Shown piece by piece: positions 16,173 through 25,274 of a DNA stretch of 64,000 bases. The notes under the pieces were generated by a model. It had not been told where the DNA came from. It ran no database searches and saw only the letters and a program-made list of their open reading frames with translations. The number at the start of each line of letters is the position of its first letter. The first letter of the stretch is position 1. This DNA comes from Actinomycetota bacterium (lineage in GTDB: Bacteria; Actinomycetota; Acidimicrobiia; Acidimicrobiales; JAJPHE01): positions 1 through 64,000 of the forward strand of contig DAHUYE010000036.1 in NCBI GenBank assembly GCA_027315345.1, in the 5' to 3' direction. Position numbers and translations under genes: made by a program.

Positions 16173-16690
16173 CGGGACCAGTGGCTCCTTCGCTTGATCA
16201 ACACGGTGCGCTCGCCCTCGAAGACCACTCGATCGTCCTGGGTCAGTCCCCAGTGATGAAAGCGGACCCGGCCGGCGTCGGGGTGGGCGGGATCGTCCTG
16301 CGTGCCCACCACCTCGGTGAACGCCCGGAGAGTGTCACCGTGGTGGACGGGGGCCAGGAACCTCAACTCGTCGAGGGACACTTCGGCCAGGGCGTTCTCG
16401 GCCGTGTCCTGGCTGGTCAGGCCGATCACCATCGAGGCGGTGATGAGTCCGAACACCACTCGGCCCTCCCCCAGGGGACCGCCCCGCAGGTAGTGCTCGT
16501 TCCAGTGGGCCTGAGCGGTGTTCATCACCAGCTTGGACATCCAGCCGTTCTCCACCTCGCCCACGGTGGCGGCCCGGGCGTGGGCCATCTTCTGACCCAC
16601 CTGGAAGTCCTCGAAGTACCCACTCGGCCCGGTCAGGGCGGCCAGGGCCGGAGCGAGAGGGGGAGCGTCGCCCCGCTTCGGGTCACTCAC
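16169..16690 (-). CDS. MaoC-like hotdog dehydratase 1
   Basis: The 173-aa protein has a single MaoC/hotdog domain: FEDFQVGQKMAHARAATVGEVENGWMSKL at the N-terminus, the HWNEHYLRGGPLGEGRVVFGLITASMV segment in place of the usual D...PxHxD helix, and LRFLAPVHHGDTLRAFTEVVGTQ leading into the last strands. It lacks the textbook Asp-His hydratase dyad spacing, so it may be the partner subunit of MaoC-like protein 2 encoded upstream. Paired MaoC subunits form mesaconyl- or itaconyl-type hydratases in several bacteria. GTG 16690 overlaps the acyl-CoA dehydrogenase stop. Confidence 0.78.
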   Translation of the reverse strand: MSDPKRGDAPPLAPALAALTGPSGYFEDFQVGQKMAHARAATVGEVENGWMSKLVMNTAQAHWNEHYLRGGPLGEGRVVFGLITASMVIGLTSQDTAENALAEVSLDELRFLAPVHHGDTLRAFTEVVGTQDDPAHPDAGRVRFHHWGLTQDDRVVFEGERTVLIKRRSHWSR

Positions 16691-17919
16691 GACAGGGGGC
16701 TGCGGGGTAGGAGCCGGTCGGAGATGATCCGCTGTTGGATCTGGCTGGTGCCCTCGAAGATGGTGGTGAGCCGGGCATCCCGCCAGTGCCGCTCCACCTG
16801 GCGCTCGGTGGTGTAGCCGTTGCCACCGTGGATCTGAATGCCTTCACCGGTGACCTCCACCGCCATCTCGGTGGCCAGCAGTTTGACCATGGCCGCCTCC
16901 CGCTCACAGGGCTGGCCGATGTCGATGAGGTGGGCCACCTGCCGGTAGAAGGCCCGGGCCTGCTCCACCCGGGCGGCCATGGTCGCCAGCATGAACCGGA
17001 TGGCCTGGAAGTCCCCGATGGGATGGCCGAACTGGACCCGCTCCTGGACGTAGGCGACGCAATCCTCCACTGCCGCCCGGGCCAGGCCCACTGCCCGGGC
17101 GGCGGTGTGCACCCGGGCCACGTTGAGCCCGGCCTGGGTGGCGGCAAAGGCGGAGCGGCCGCCGCCGCCCAGTCGGGCCGGGGCCGGGACCCTCAGGCCG
17201 TCGAACTCGAGGTCCCAGGTAAGAAAGCCGTGATATCCGATCTTGTCGATGGGCCGGCCGGTCAGGCCGAGAGGGAACGAATCGCGTTCCTTCTCGATGA
17301 CCACGGTCATCAGCCCGGCCGAGCGCCGCTCGCCCTGGGCCGGCTCGCGCAGGCGGCACAGCAACTGGATGAAGTCGGCGGCTTTGGCGTTGCCGATCCA
17401 GCGTTTGCGGCCCGTGATGACCAGATGATCTCCATCCACCACCGCCCGGGTGGAGACGTTGGCCAGGTCCGACCCGGCGTCGGGTTCGGACAGGGCGGCG
17501 GCGCCGATCCACTGGCCCCGGGCCGAAAGACGCAACAGGCGCTCCCGGTTGGCGGCGTCACCGATGTTGGTGCCCATGCCCTGGGCCCGGGCGATGATGC
17601 TGGCCACGCTCATCCAGGCCCGGGCCAGCTCCTCGGCGATCATGCAGTACTCGAAGACGCCCAGTCCCATCCCCCCGTACTCGGCCGGGATGGTGATTCC
17701 GAAGTAGCCCTGCTCACCGATGCGGTCCAGGAACCACCGGGGGATCTCCTCTTTCCGGGGATCCAGTTCGTTGGCCAGGGGCAATACCTCTTCCATGGCG
17801 AAGCGGCGGGCCTCGGCCTGGATTTCCGCCCGCCGGCCGGTATTCCACGGATCGGGCAGGTCGGGCGGGACCGCCGCCAGCGCCGTTACGTCGGTGACGT
17901 CGGGGACCGGATCGGTCAC
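16687..17919 (-). CDS. Acyl-CoA dehydrogenase
   Basis: FAD enzyme that introduces a 2,3-double bond into an acyl-CoA. The GTG at 17919 overlaps the upstream MaoC stop and gives 410 aa, a standard length. Seen: the helical N-domain with GYFGITIPAEYGGMGL, the FAD/substrate region ALSEPDAGSDLANVSTRA, RWIGNAKAADF, the RVQFGHPIGDFQAIRFMLATMA stretch, the IHGGNGYTTERQVERHWRDARL stretch and the TIFEGTSQIQQ motif whose Glu is the catalytic base. Active by sequence. The operon suggests a branched or C5 acyl-CoA substrate; a homologous gene occurs in the Pseudomonas itaconate operon. Confidence 0.9.
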   Translation of the reverse strand: MTDPVPDVTDVTALAAVPPDLPDPWNTGRRAEIQAEARRFAMEEVLPLANELDPRKEEIPRWFLDRIGEQGYFGITIPAEYGGMGLGVFEYCMIAEELARAWMSVASIIARAQGMGTNIGDAANRERLLRLSARGQWIGAAALSEPDAGSDLANVSTRAVVDGDHLVITGRKRWIGNAKAADFIQLLCRLREPAQGERRSAGLMTVVIEKERDSFPLGLTGRPIDKIGYHGFLTWDLEFDGLRVPAPARLGGGGRSAFAATQAGLNVARVHTAARAVGLARAAVEDCVAYVQERVQFGHPIGDFQAIRFMLATMAARVEQARAFYRQVAHLIDIGQPCEREAAMVKLLATEMAVEVTGEGIQIHGGNGYTTERQVERHWRDARLTTIFEGTSQIQQRIISDRLLPRSPLS

Positions 17920-18413
17920 CGCGCCCTCCGGGCCACCAGATTGGTGCGGCGGTAGTCGAGGACCAGTTGGCCGCGCTGGTTGTGGACCTCGGTATGCCAG
18001 GTGACGATGCCGGTTCCGGGCCGGCTGACCGATTCCCTCCGGCTGAGCACGGTGGAGGTGGCGGTGATGGTGTCGCCCGGATGCACCGACCGATGAAAGT
18101 TGGCGTGGTCGACTCCGAGGAACGGCCCGCCCGCTTCGGACAGGTCCTCCACCGACAGGCCCACGGCCGTGCAGAGCACCAGCATCGGATTGACCACCAC
18201 ATCCGGGTGACCGTGCGCCTCGGCGAACTCGGCGTTCAGATGCATCGGGTTCCAGTTGCACGTGGCCGTGCTGAAGGCGACGTTGTCCGACTCGGTGATG
18301 GTCCGGCCCCAGTGATGCACCAGGACCTGCCCGTCGCTGAAGTCCTCGTAGTGGTGCCCGTGGGTGACCAGGGGAAAGGAGCTCTGGTCGAACCCGTCCC
18401 CTGTGGCGGTCAT
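17916..18413 (-). CDS. MaoC-like hotdog dehydratase 2
   Basis: A 165-aa MaoC-domain protein. YEDFSDGQVLVHHWGRTITESDNVAFSTATCNWNPMHLN carries the family's substrate loop and NPMHLN catalytic helix (Asp replaced by Asn, His retained). FHRSVHPGDTITATSTVLSRR and a WHTEVHNQRGQLVLDYRR stretch complete the hotdog. It resembles C5-enoyl-CoA hydratase subunits such as itaconyl- or mesaconyl-CoA hydratases. It starts the CoA gene run: ATG 18413 is 5 nt after the FGGY kinase stop, and the stop overlaps the acyl-CoA dehydrogenase start. Confidence 0.82.
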   Translation of the reverse strand: MTATGDGFDQSSFPLVTHGHHYEDFSDGQVLVHHWGRTITESDNVAFSTATCNWNPMHLNAEFAEAHGHPDVVVNPMLVLCTAVGLSVEDLSEAGGPFLGVDHANFHRSVHPGDTITATSTVLSRRESVSRPGTGIVTWHTEVHNQRGQLVLDYRRTNLVARRAR

Positions 18414-18418
18414 TGGAC

Positions 18419-19867
18419 TCAGAAGTCGATGCCGGATAGCTCGGGGATCGAGGCCAGCGAGCGGGACCGGGCCTCCAGCCAGCGCTCCCGGCTGGACCCG
18501 GCGCCGGCGCCGGGTTCGACCACCTTCCGGGGGGCCCAGGTGGCGGCCAGCTCGTCCTCATCCGCCCAGGTCCCGGCGGCCAGGCCGGCCATGAAGGCGG
18601 CTCCCAGGGTGGTGGCCTCCAGCACCGGGGAGACCTCGACCGGCCTGGCGGTGGCGTCGGCCAGGGCCCGGATGAAGGTGGCGTTGGCACTCATGCCTCC
18701 GTCCACCCGCAGGGCGGGGATGGACAGCCCGCTGTCGGCCTCGGCCGCCTCCAGCAGGTCGGCGCCCCGGTGGGCCACTCCCTCCAGCACGGCCCGTACC
18801 ACGTGGGCCCGGTTCGATCCCCGCGTCAGTCCGAGCAGGGTTCCCCGGGCCCCGAAGTCCCACACCGGGGTCCCCATGCCGAGCAGGGCTGGTACGAACC
18901 ACACGTCCCCGGTGTCCGCTACCGAGGCCGCCACGGCGTCGGACTCCTCGGCGGTGGCGATGATGCCCAGGTCGTCCCGGAGCCACTCCACCGCCGAGCC
19001 GGCCGACAGCATGATCGCCTCCATGCCCCAGGAGATCCGCCCCTCCCGGCGCCAGGCGGCTATGGGAAAGGTGCCGGCCTGGCCTCGGTGGGAGAAGGCC
19101 GGACGCTCGGCACCGGTGCAGACGTCCAGCATCCCCCCGGTTCCGAATGTCGCCTTGGCCAGCCCGGCCCGGGTGCAGCCCTGGCCTACTAGCGACGCCT
19201 GCTGGTCCCCGATCAGCCCGGCTATGGGCGGCGCCCCGTCCAGGGCGGTGGCCGGCCCGAAGGCGCCGGTGGAGTCGACCAGGGCCGGCATCGACGCCGG
19301 TGACACCCGCAGGGCCTCCAGGACCGAGACGTCCCAGCCCCGCCCGTCCGGTTCCATCAATCCGGTGGTCCCGGCGTTGCTGGGGTCGGTGACGTGCAGA
19401 GCCCCCTCGGACAGCACCCAGGCGATCCAGCTGTCGACGGTGCCGAAGCACAGGTCGGCCTTCCGGTCCGGATCAACCTGATCGAGGATGTCGAGAAGCT
19501 TGGTGGCCGACATGTTGGGGGCGAAACGCAGACCCTGCTCCCGCAGCACCAGGCAGGCCCCCACCGTGCGCAGGTCCTGCCAGCCCTGTCCGGGGGCCAC
19601 CGGCCGGCCCGTGGCCCGGTCCCAGACCACCGTGCTGGCCCGCTGGTTGGCGATCCCCACCGCCTCCACCGGGCCGCCCTCGGCCAGCGACCGGCGGGCC
19701 ACCTCCAGGGCCGCCTCGGCCATGACCGTGGCATCGAACTCCACCAGCCCCGGGGCGGGGGAGGCCGGCAGCACCTGGCGGTGGTGCACATGCTCGACGG
19801 TGGCGTCGGGCCGGACCACCGCCGCCCGCACCCCGCTGGTGCCGACGTCGACCACCAGGATGCTCAC
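18419..19867 (-). CDS. FGGY-family carbohydrate kinase, glycerol-kinase-like
   Basis: Two-domain ASKHA-fold kinase. The GTG at 19867 overlaps the upstream membrane-protein stop (GTGA) and yields 482 aa beginning right at the phosphate-1 motif DVGTSGVRAAVV. ANQRASTVVWDRATGRP, the LCFGTVDSWIAW strand, the GLIGDQQASLVGQG catalytic-Asp region, FGTGGMLDVCTG and RVDGGMSAN (adenosine site) are all in place. Glycerol kinase is the closest general type, but a separate, more canonical glpK lies at 42815. The glpD and AGPS-like neighbours suggest a glycerol or glycerol-ether-like polyol substrate. Confidence 0.82.
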   Translation of the reverse strand: MSILVVDVGTSGVRAAVVRPDATVEHVHHRQVLPASPAPGLVEFDATVMAEAALEVARRSLAEGGPVEAVGIANQRASTVVWDRATGRPVAPGQGWQDLRTVGACLVLREQGLRFAPNMSATKLLDILDQVDPDRKADLCFGTVDSWIAWVLSEGALHVTDPSNAGTTGLMEPDGRGWDVSVLEALRVSPASMPALVDSTGAFGPATALDGAPPIAGLIGDQQASLVGQGCTRAGLAKATFGTGGMLDVCTGAERPAFSHRGQAGTFPIAAWRREGRISWGMEAIMLSAGSAVEWLRDDLGIIATAEESDAVAASVADTGDVWFVPALLGMGTPVWDFGARGTLLGLTRGSNRAHVVRAVLEGVAHRGADLLEAAEADSGLSIPALRVDGGMSANATFIRALADATARPVEVSPVLEATTLGAAFMAGLAAGTWADEDELAATWAPRKVVEPGAGAGSSRERWLEARSRSLASIPELSGIDF

Positions 19868-20283
19868 CGGGGCCGCCCCGTCCAACGCTGGACGCCGTAG
19901 CCACCTAGGACTGCGGCGGACACGCTGAGGGCTCCCATCATGGCCAGGCTCAGAACGGAGGCAGTGTGAATGGGAGCCCCGGTCGCCAGGCTGAACACCA
20001 CCGCGCCGACGGCTATGACGAAGTAGGCGTAGGTGGCGGCGCCGGCGCTGTGGGACAGCCGCAGGTCACGGCTGGCGGCGGCCGCCACGGCCCCGCCGAT
20101 CAGGAAGGCGGCCAGGATCACGCCTATCGCCACCAACCACAGGTTGGACACCCGCCCGACCTGATGCCCGGCCTCGACCCAGCGGATGACGACGATGGGC
20201 GGCACGGCCAGGACCAGGGTCACCAGGACGGCCCGGCGAAGAACCCGGCGTTCCAGGAGCGCCGGGTGCGACCTCACGGCCAT
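19864..20283 (-). CDS. Four-helix integral membrane protein
   Basis: A 139-aa protein with four predicted membrane spans: about residues 17-34 (VLVTLVLAVPPIVVI), 48-72 (LWLVAIGVILAAFLIGGAVAAAA), 83-103 (AATYAYFVIAVGAVVFSLA) and 110-130 (VLSLAMMGALSVSAAVLGGY). ATG 20283 has GGAG five nt upstream; GTG 20277 forming a GTGA overlap is the alternative. It has no recognised family. Its place between an AGPS-like flavoprotein and an FGGY kinase makes a supporting role in lipid metabolism or transport possible, but this is only context. Confidence 0.7.
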   Translation of the reverse strand: MAVRSHPALLERRVLRRAVLVTLVLAVPPIVVIRWVEAGHQVGRVSNLWLVAIGVILAAFLIGGAVAAAASRDLRLSHSAGAATYAYFVIAVGAVVFSLATGAPIHTASVLSLAMMGALSVSAAVLGGYGVQRWTGRPR

Positions 20284-21782
20284 GCCGGCTCCGGGGCGAA
20301 GGCAGACACCAGTCCCAGCTTGCCCGGGTTGAGGATGCCCTTGGGGTCGAGGGCCGTCTTGAGGGAGGCCAGGACCGGATAGGCGTCTCCCAGGGAGGCG
20401 CGCAGGGCTCCGGCTCGCAGCAGGCCGATCCCGTGGTGGTGGCTCACGGCCGCCCCGGCGGCCACCACCTCCTCCATGACCGCCTCCCAGGACCGGCGGT
20501 AGTAGTCGTCCCCCCAGGACGGAGCTGCATCCTCGGCCGGCCGGGCCGCGAAGGTGAAGTACAGACACGCTCCGTCGCTGTAGGCGTGGGACTGGTGAGC
20601 GGTGGCAGCCATGGTCCCGTCGATGGCCTTGAGCCGGTCGGTGACCCGCCGGTAGAGGCCGTCCAGCACCGCCCAGCGGCCGGCCATCTCAACCGTGTCG
20701 ACCACGAAGCCCCGCGACACCAGGGCCCCGAGGGCGGAGACGTCGTTGCGGTGCCCGAGCCAGCGCTGGACCAGGGCCGGGTCCTCGGGCCGGGCCCCGC
20801 CGGTCCGGCATACCTCCTCGACCACGTCCATGACGGCATCGACCAGGCGGGGGTCGCCCTCGTCCAGCACGATCAGGACGCAACGACCGGACAACTCGAA
20901 GGAACGCTGGGACTCGGCCGGGTCGTAGAGGCGCAGCACGGCCGGAGTCGCCCCCCGGCGCATGATCAGCCGGCACGCCTCCAGGCCGGCTCCGAAGTCA
21001 TCGAAGCTCCAGGCTGACCGGGACTCGGCCGGAGGCACCGGGTGAATCCGGAGGCTGGCCTCGGTGATCACGGCCAGCGTCCCCTCCGACCCCACCAGCA
21101 GCTGGGTGAGATCGGGCCCGGCCGCGCTGCGGGGCGCCCGCCCGCCGGTGTGGATGACGGTGCCGTCGGCCAGCACCGCCTCCAGGCCGAGGACCATGTC
21201 CTCGATCTTTCCGTAGCGGGTCGAGTACTGGCCGGCCGAGCGGCAGGCCAGCCAGCCCCCGACCGTGGACAACTCCACCGACTGGGGCCAGTGACCGAGG
21301 GTAACGCCGTGGTCGGCCCGCAGGGCGGCCTCCAGCTCGTGGCCGAAGGTCCCGGCCCCGACCCGCAGGACGAGGGAGGTGTCGTCCACCTCCCGGATGC
21401 CGGCCAGGCCGCACAGGTCCAGCACCACCCCGCCCGCCGTCGGCACGCTGCCGCCGCAGACCCCGCTGCGCCCCGCCGCCGGGGTCACCGGAACGCCGGC
21501 CCGGTTACAGGCGGCCAGTACCGCCGAGACCTGCTGGGTCGAGAACGGCCGCACCACGGCCGCGGCCCGGGCCGGGACCTGGCCCGTCGCCGCCCAGCGC
21601 AGTCCCAGCGGCCACCAGTCCCGGCTCCACTCCGCCCGCTCCAGAGAGTCGGTGTCCACCGCCGCCCCGCTGGCCGCCAGCTGATCCAACAGGCCGTCGG
21701 GCAGGCCGGGAGCGCCGGTGCCGATCCGCAGGGGTCCGTCGGGATCGGCCAGCGGGACCGGGACGGTGCTGGGCCGGCTCAA
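20274..21782 (-). CDS. FAD-linked oxidase, alkyl-DHAP synthase-like
   Basis: A 502-aa VAO/PCMH flavoprotein. The N-terminal FAD domain has VRPFSTQQVSAVLAACNRAGVPVTPAAGRSGVCGGSVP, a GHWPQSVELSTVGGWLACRSAGQYSTRYG stretch and VGSEGTLAVITEASL. The C-terminal half ends with VSHHHGIG and LKTALDPKGILNPGKL, both typical of alkyldihydroxyacetonephosphate synthase (AGPS) and D-lactate/glycolate oxidase relatives. AGPS swaps the acyl chain of acyl-DHAP for an alkyl chain to make ether lipids. The HHH motif and the glpD neighbour favour an AGPS-like enzyme, but a plain 2-hydroxyacid dehydrogenase is not excluded. The start at 21782 is TTG. Confidence 0.78.
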   Translation of the reverse strand: MSRPSTVPVPLADPDGPLRIGTGAPGLPDGLLDQLAASGAAVDTDSLERAEWSRDWWPLGLRWAATGQVPARAAAVVRPFSTQQVSAVLAACNRAGVPVTPAAGRSGVCGGSVPTAGGVVLDLCGLAGIREVDDTSLVLRVGAGTFGHELEAALRADHGVTLGHWPQSVELSTVGGWLACRSAGQYSTRYGKIEDMVLGLEAVLADGTVIHTGGRAPRSAAGPDLTQLLVGSEGTLAVITEASLRIHPVPPAESRSAWSFDDFGAGLEACRLIMRRGATPAVLRLYDPAESQRSFELSGRCVLIVLDEGDPRLVDAVMDVVEEVCRTGGARPEDPALVQRWLGHRNDVSALGALVSRGFVVDTVEMAGRWAVLDGLYRRVTDRLKAIDGTMAATAHQSHAYSDGACLYFTFAARPAEDAAPSWGDDYYRRSWEAVMEEVVAAGAAVSHHHGIGLLRAGALRASLGDAYPVLASLKTALDPKGILNPGKLGLVSAFAPEPAWP

Positions 21783-21837
21783 GTCGGAGGCCTCAAGTCG
21801 GGGCCAGGGCCGTGGGTGGCGAGGGCGGTTAGGGAGC

Positions 21838-23577
21838 TCACGCTGGGGAGGCTGCCCCGGCCCGGCGCTCCTCGTCCACCAGAGCCAGGAACCGGGCCGT
21901 CTCGGCGGCTGTGTCCGCCTCGCTCCAGCCCAGTTCCGGGGCCACCAGGGCGGCCACGGCCGGGGCGGCGGCGGCCGTCGCCTCTCGGTCCAGGATCAGC
22001 GCTCGGGTCCGGCGGGAGAGGATGTCCTCCAGGGTGCAGGCCATCTCCGCCCGCACCGCCCAGACCGCTTCGGCGGCCAGGTAGGGCAGGCCCGGCACCA
22101 GAGGCTCGGTCAGTTCGGGCCGCTCGGTCATGAGCGCCACCACCTGCCAGGCGTCCGAGCCGTGGCGCGAGACCAGGTGCTCGGCCGCCTCCGGCCCGGT
22201 GGTGCCGGCCAGGGTGGAGGCGCCGGTGGCCGGGTCCACCGCCCCGTGCAGGCGCAACCGCTTGGTCGGGCTGCGCCGCCGCCCCGCGCCCGAACCGGCC
22301 CGGGAGCCGGAAGGGGAGCCACGGCTGGAACCGGATCCACCCCCGCCCGGCGCCGAGCGCAGCACCGCCTGAGCCGCGTCGACGGCATCGGCGGCCATCC
22401 GCCGGTAGGTGGTCAGCTTGCCCCCGGTCACGGTGACCATCCCGTCGGCCGAGGTGGTCACGGCGTGGCGGCGGGACAGGTCGGCGGTGCGTTCGGTGGC
22501 GGCCGCCTTGATGAGCGGCCGCAGGCCGGCCCATGAGCCCAGGATGTCCGACTCACTGACCGGAGTCGACACCGAGGCGTTGACGGCGTCGAGCAGATAG
22601 CGGATGTCCTCCCCGGTGCACTGCGGTTCCTCCAGCCGTCCGGAGTAGTCGGTGTCGGTGGTGCCCACGTAGACCCGCTGGCCCCACGGCACCACGAAGA
22701 CCGACCGCCGGTCGCTGGGCACCGGCAGCACCACGGCCACCTCGGTGGGAAGCTTTTCGTAGGGGAGGGTGATGTGGACGCCCTTGGCCGGGCGGATGGT
22801 GTCGGGATGGACCCCTTCGCCCAGCTGCCTGACCTCATCGGACCAGACCCCGCCGGCGTTTACGACCACCCCCGCCCGCACCTCGATGCCCCCGGTCGGC
22901 GGTCCCTGGCCCAGGTCGGAGTCGCCCAGGCGGACCCCGCTGACCCGCCCGGCGCCATCCCGAAGGACCCCGGCCACCGGGGCGTGGTTGATCGCCACCC
23001 CGCCGTGGTCCAGGACGGCGCTGCGGGCCAGGGTGAGGGTGAGCCGGGCGTCATCGGCCCGGGCGTCCCAGTAGATGAATCCGGCCACCAAGCGGTCGGT
23101 GCGCAGCGTCGGCATCAGCCGGGACGCCTCCTCCCGCCCGATGCGCCGGTGCCGCTTACCGATGCGCAGGCCCCCGATGACGTCGTAGCCCCACAGCCCG
23201 GTCGAATACACCTTGGCCACGCTCTTGTTGACGGCCCCGTCCCGCCCGAAAAGAGGGATCAGGAAGGGCAGCGGGCTCACCAGGTGGGGGGCGTTGGCCA
23301 GCAGCCGCTGACGCTCGACCAGGGCCTCATGGACCAGCCCGTAGTCCCGGGCCGACAGCAGATAGCGCAGGCCGCCATGGACCAGCTTGGAGGACTTGGA
23401 GGACGTCCCCACGGCGAAGTCACCCTTCTCCACCAGGGCCGCCTTCATCCCCCGGGCCGAGGCGTCGAGGAGAACCCCCGCCCCGGTGACGCCCCCGCCC
23501 ACCACCAACAGGTCGAATGTGGTGTCCCGGAGGGCTTGGAGGGCGGGCTCCCTCGAGAACGGTTGGGGGCTGGTCAT
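21838..23577 (-). CDS. glpD: FAD-dependent glycerol-3-phosphate dehydrogenase
   Basis: Oxidises glycerol-3-phosphate to DHAP and feeds electrons to the quinone pool at the membrane. The 579-aa protein starts with the dinucleotide fold LLVVGGGVTGAGVLLDASARG and SSKSSKLVHGGLRYL, followed by the ARADDARLTLTLARSA region, WAGLRPLI and VTVTGGKLTTYRRMAADAVDA. The C-terminal helical domain (ERPELTEPLVPGLPYLAAEAVWAVRAEMACTLEDILSRRTR) is intact. A 30-residue Gly/Ser/Arg-rich insertion (about residues 400-432) links the two domains and looks disordered. It is the first gene of the long minus-strand run and diverges from the Fur-family regulator. Confidence 0.93.
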   Translation of the reverse strand: MTSPQPFSREPALQALRDTTFDLLVVGGGVTGAGVLLDASARGMKAALVEKGDFAVGTSSKSSKLVHGGLRYLLSARDYGLVHEALVERQRLLANAPHLVSPLPFLIPLFGRDGAVNKSVAKVYSTGLWGYDVIGGLRIGKRHRRIGREEASRLMPTLRTDRLVAGFIYWDARADDARLTLTLARSAVLDHGGVAINHAPVAGVLRDGAGRVSGVRLGDSDLGQGPPTGGIEVRAGVVVNAGGVWSDEVRQLGEGVHPDTIRPAKGVHITLPYEKLPTEVAVVLPVPSDRRSVFVVPWGQRVYVGTTDTDYSGRLEEPQCTGEDIRYLLDAVNASVSTPVSESDILGSWAGLRPLIKAAATERTADLSRRHAVTTSADGMVTVTGGKLTTYRRMAADAVDAAQAVLRSAPGGGGSGSSRGSPSGSRAGSGAGRRRSPTKRLRLHGAVDPATGASTLAGTTGPEAAEHLVSRHGSDAWQVVALMTERPELTEPLVPGLPYLAAEAVWAVRAEMACTLEDILSRRTRALILDREATAAAAPAVAALVAPELGWSEADTAAETARFLALVDEERRAGAASPA

Positions 23578-23638
23578 GCCGGGTTCAGCTTGTCATACCC
23601 CGTCGCCCTTGCGGCCAGGTGGGCCATGGCTGCTATTC

Positions 23639-23666
23639 AACAACAGTTGTCGATAAACAACTATTG
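23639..23666. promoter_or_regulatory. Candidate Fur/PerR operator
   Basis: Two quasi-palindromic CAAnnnTTG half-repeats, CAACAGTTG (23641-23649) and CAACTATTG (23658-23666), are spaced 17 bp apart. The first is within the perfect palindrome ACAAC-A-GTTGT (23640-23650). This AT-rich island lies between divergent glpD and the fur-like gene, just upstream of the regulator's GTG, the usual site for autorepression. Confidence 0.45.
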
Positions 23667-23673
23667 CGGTAGC

Positions 23674-24135
23674 GTGAGGACTGTGCGGAGTCCGGAGGAG
23701 TTGACCGACCTGTTCCGGCGCCAGGGGCGCAAGGTGACCCCTCAGCGTCAGGCCATCTTCGGGATCCTGCATGAAAATCCCGCCCACCCCACTGCCGACG
23801 CCGTCTACGCCGTGGCCAGGGTAACCATGCCCACCATCTCGCTGCGGACCGTGTACCAGACCCTCAACGACCTGGCCGACATGGGGGAGGTCCAGATGCT
23901 CGACCTCGGGACCGGTTCGGTACGGTTCGACCCGGACTGCGGCCCCCATCACCACCTGGTGTGCGGGGAGTGTGGGGCGGTGAGGGATGTCTTCGCCGAC
24001 TTCAGCGGGCTGACGGTGCCCGATGGCCAGGACCACGGCTTCCTGGTCGGTGGGGCCGAGGTGGTCTTCCGGGGCCGGTGCGACCGGTGCCGGTTGGTTT
24101 CTTCAACTTCTTCAATTTCAACTGACAACAACTAG
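23674..24135 (+). CDS. Fur-family regulator, PerR-like
   Basis: Metal-dependent repressor. The GTG at 23674 lies just past the putative operator and gives 153 aa; GTG 23683 is an alternative. The winged-helix domain (about 5-80) has [13 protein letters not shown] and [19 protein letters not shown]. The dimerisation domain has the metal site [18 protein letters not shown] and a C-terminal CDRC, forming the four-Cys structural zinc. Adjacent rubrerythrin (14 nt downstream) suggests control of the peroxide response, so PerR is more likely than an iron-uptake Fur. The peroxide-sensing assignment is inference from context. Confidence 0.87.
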   Translation: MRTVRSPEELTDLFRRQGRKVTPQRQAIFGILHENPAHPTADAVYAVARVTMPTISLRTVYQTLNDLADMGEVQMLDLGTGSVRFDPDCGPHHHLVCGECGAVRDVFADFSGLTVPDGQDHGFLVGGAEVVFRGRCDRCRLVSSTSSISTDNN

Positions 24136-24148
24136 AGAGGAAGGCGCC

Positions 24149-24568
<420 letters not shown>

Positions 24569-24576
24569 CACGCAAC

Positions 24577-24623
24577 TGCACCACCGGGCGCCGTCCGCTC
24601 CCCGGGCGGCGGCCGGTGGTGCA
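24577..24623 (+). terminator. Strong hairpin between rubrerythrin and DUF3501 genes
   Basis: A perfect 11-bp stem TGCACCACCGG (24577-24587) / CCGGTGGTGCA (24613-24623) with a GC-rich inner stem starts 9 nt after the rubrerythrin stop. No T-tract follows, so it may be an attenuating or mRNA-stabilising structure that keeps rubrerythrin expression above that of the next gene. Confidence 0.6.
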
Positions 24624-24674
24624 CCCATTCGATTCACGCCGACGGGGGGAGGCGCTGGAAGGACTGAGCAGAAG

Positions 24675-25274
24675 ATGAAGCTGACCCTCGATGACATCGC
24701 CGACCTGAGGGCCTACGAACGCGAGCGGGACGAGTTCCGGGCCCGGATCATTGAGCTCAAGCGGATCCGGCGGGTCTCGGTGGGACCGGTCGTCACCCTG
24801 GTCTTCGAGAACCGGGACACCATCCGCTTCCAGATCCAGGAGATGGCCCGGGCCGAGCGCATCCTCACCGATGAGGGCATCCAGGCCGAACTGGATGTCT
24901 ACAACGCCCTGATCCCGTCGGCCGGACAGCTCTCCGCCACCCTCTTCGTGGAACTGACCTCGGAAGAGGAGATGCGCCACTGGCTGCCCCGCCTGGTGGG
25001 GATCGAGCGCTCGGTGGTGGTCCGGGTCGGGGGGACGGAAGTCCGTTGCATCCCTGAGGAGGAGCACGAGGCCCAGCTCACCCGGGACGCCATAACGGCA
25101 TCCGTCCACTACATCCGCTTCGAATTCACTCCCGAGCAGGTGGAGGCCTTCTCCGCCGGCCCGGCCCACCTGGCGGTGGACCACCCTGACTACAGGGAGG
25201 AGACCGAGTTGTCCGAAGCGACCCGAATGTCCCTGCTGGGCGACCTCCGCGGCGGGAATGGGGGCCCATCGTGA
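24675..25274 (+). CDS. DUF3501 family protein
   Basis: A 199-aa protein with the DUF3501 signature: [61 protein letters not shown] and the [10 protein letters not shown] motif, followed by an acidic region and the [15 protein letters not shown] segment. The function of the family is unknown. Its frequent partner is rubrerythrin, which is directly upstream here, so a role in peroxide or iron-sulfur redox metabolism is inferred. ATG 24675 matches the family N-terminus. Confidence 0.85.
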   Translation: MKLTLDDIADLRAYERERDEFRARIIELKRIRRVSVGPVVTLVFENRDTIRFQIQEMARAERILTDEGIQAELDVYNALIPSAGQLSATLFVELTSEEEMRHWLPRLVGIERSVVVRVGGTEVRCIPEEEHEAQLTRDAITASVHYIRFEFTPEQVEAFSAGPAHLAVDHPDYREETELSEATRMSLLGDLRGGNGGPS

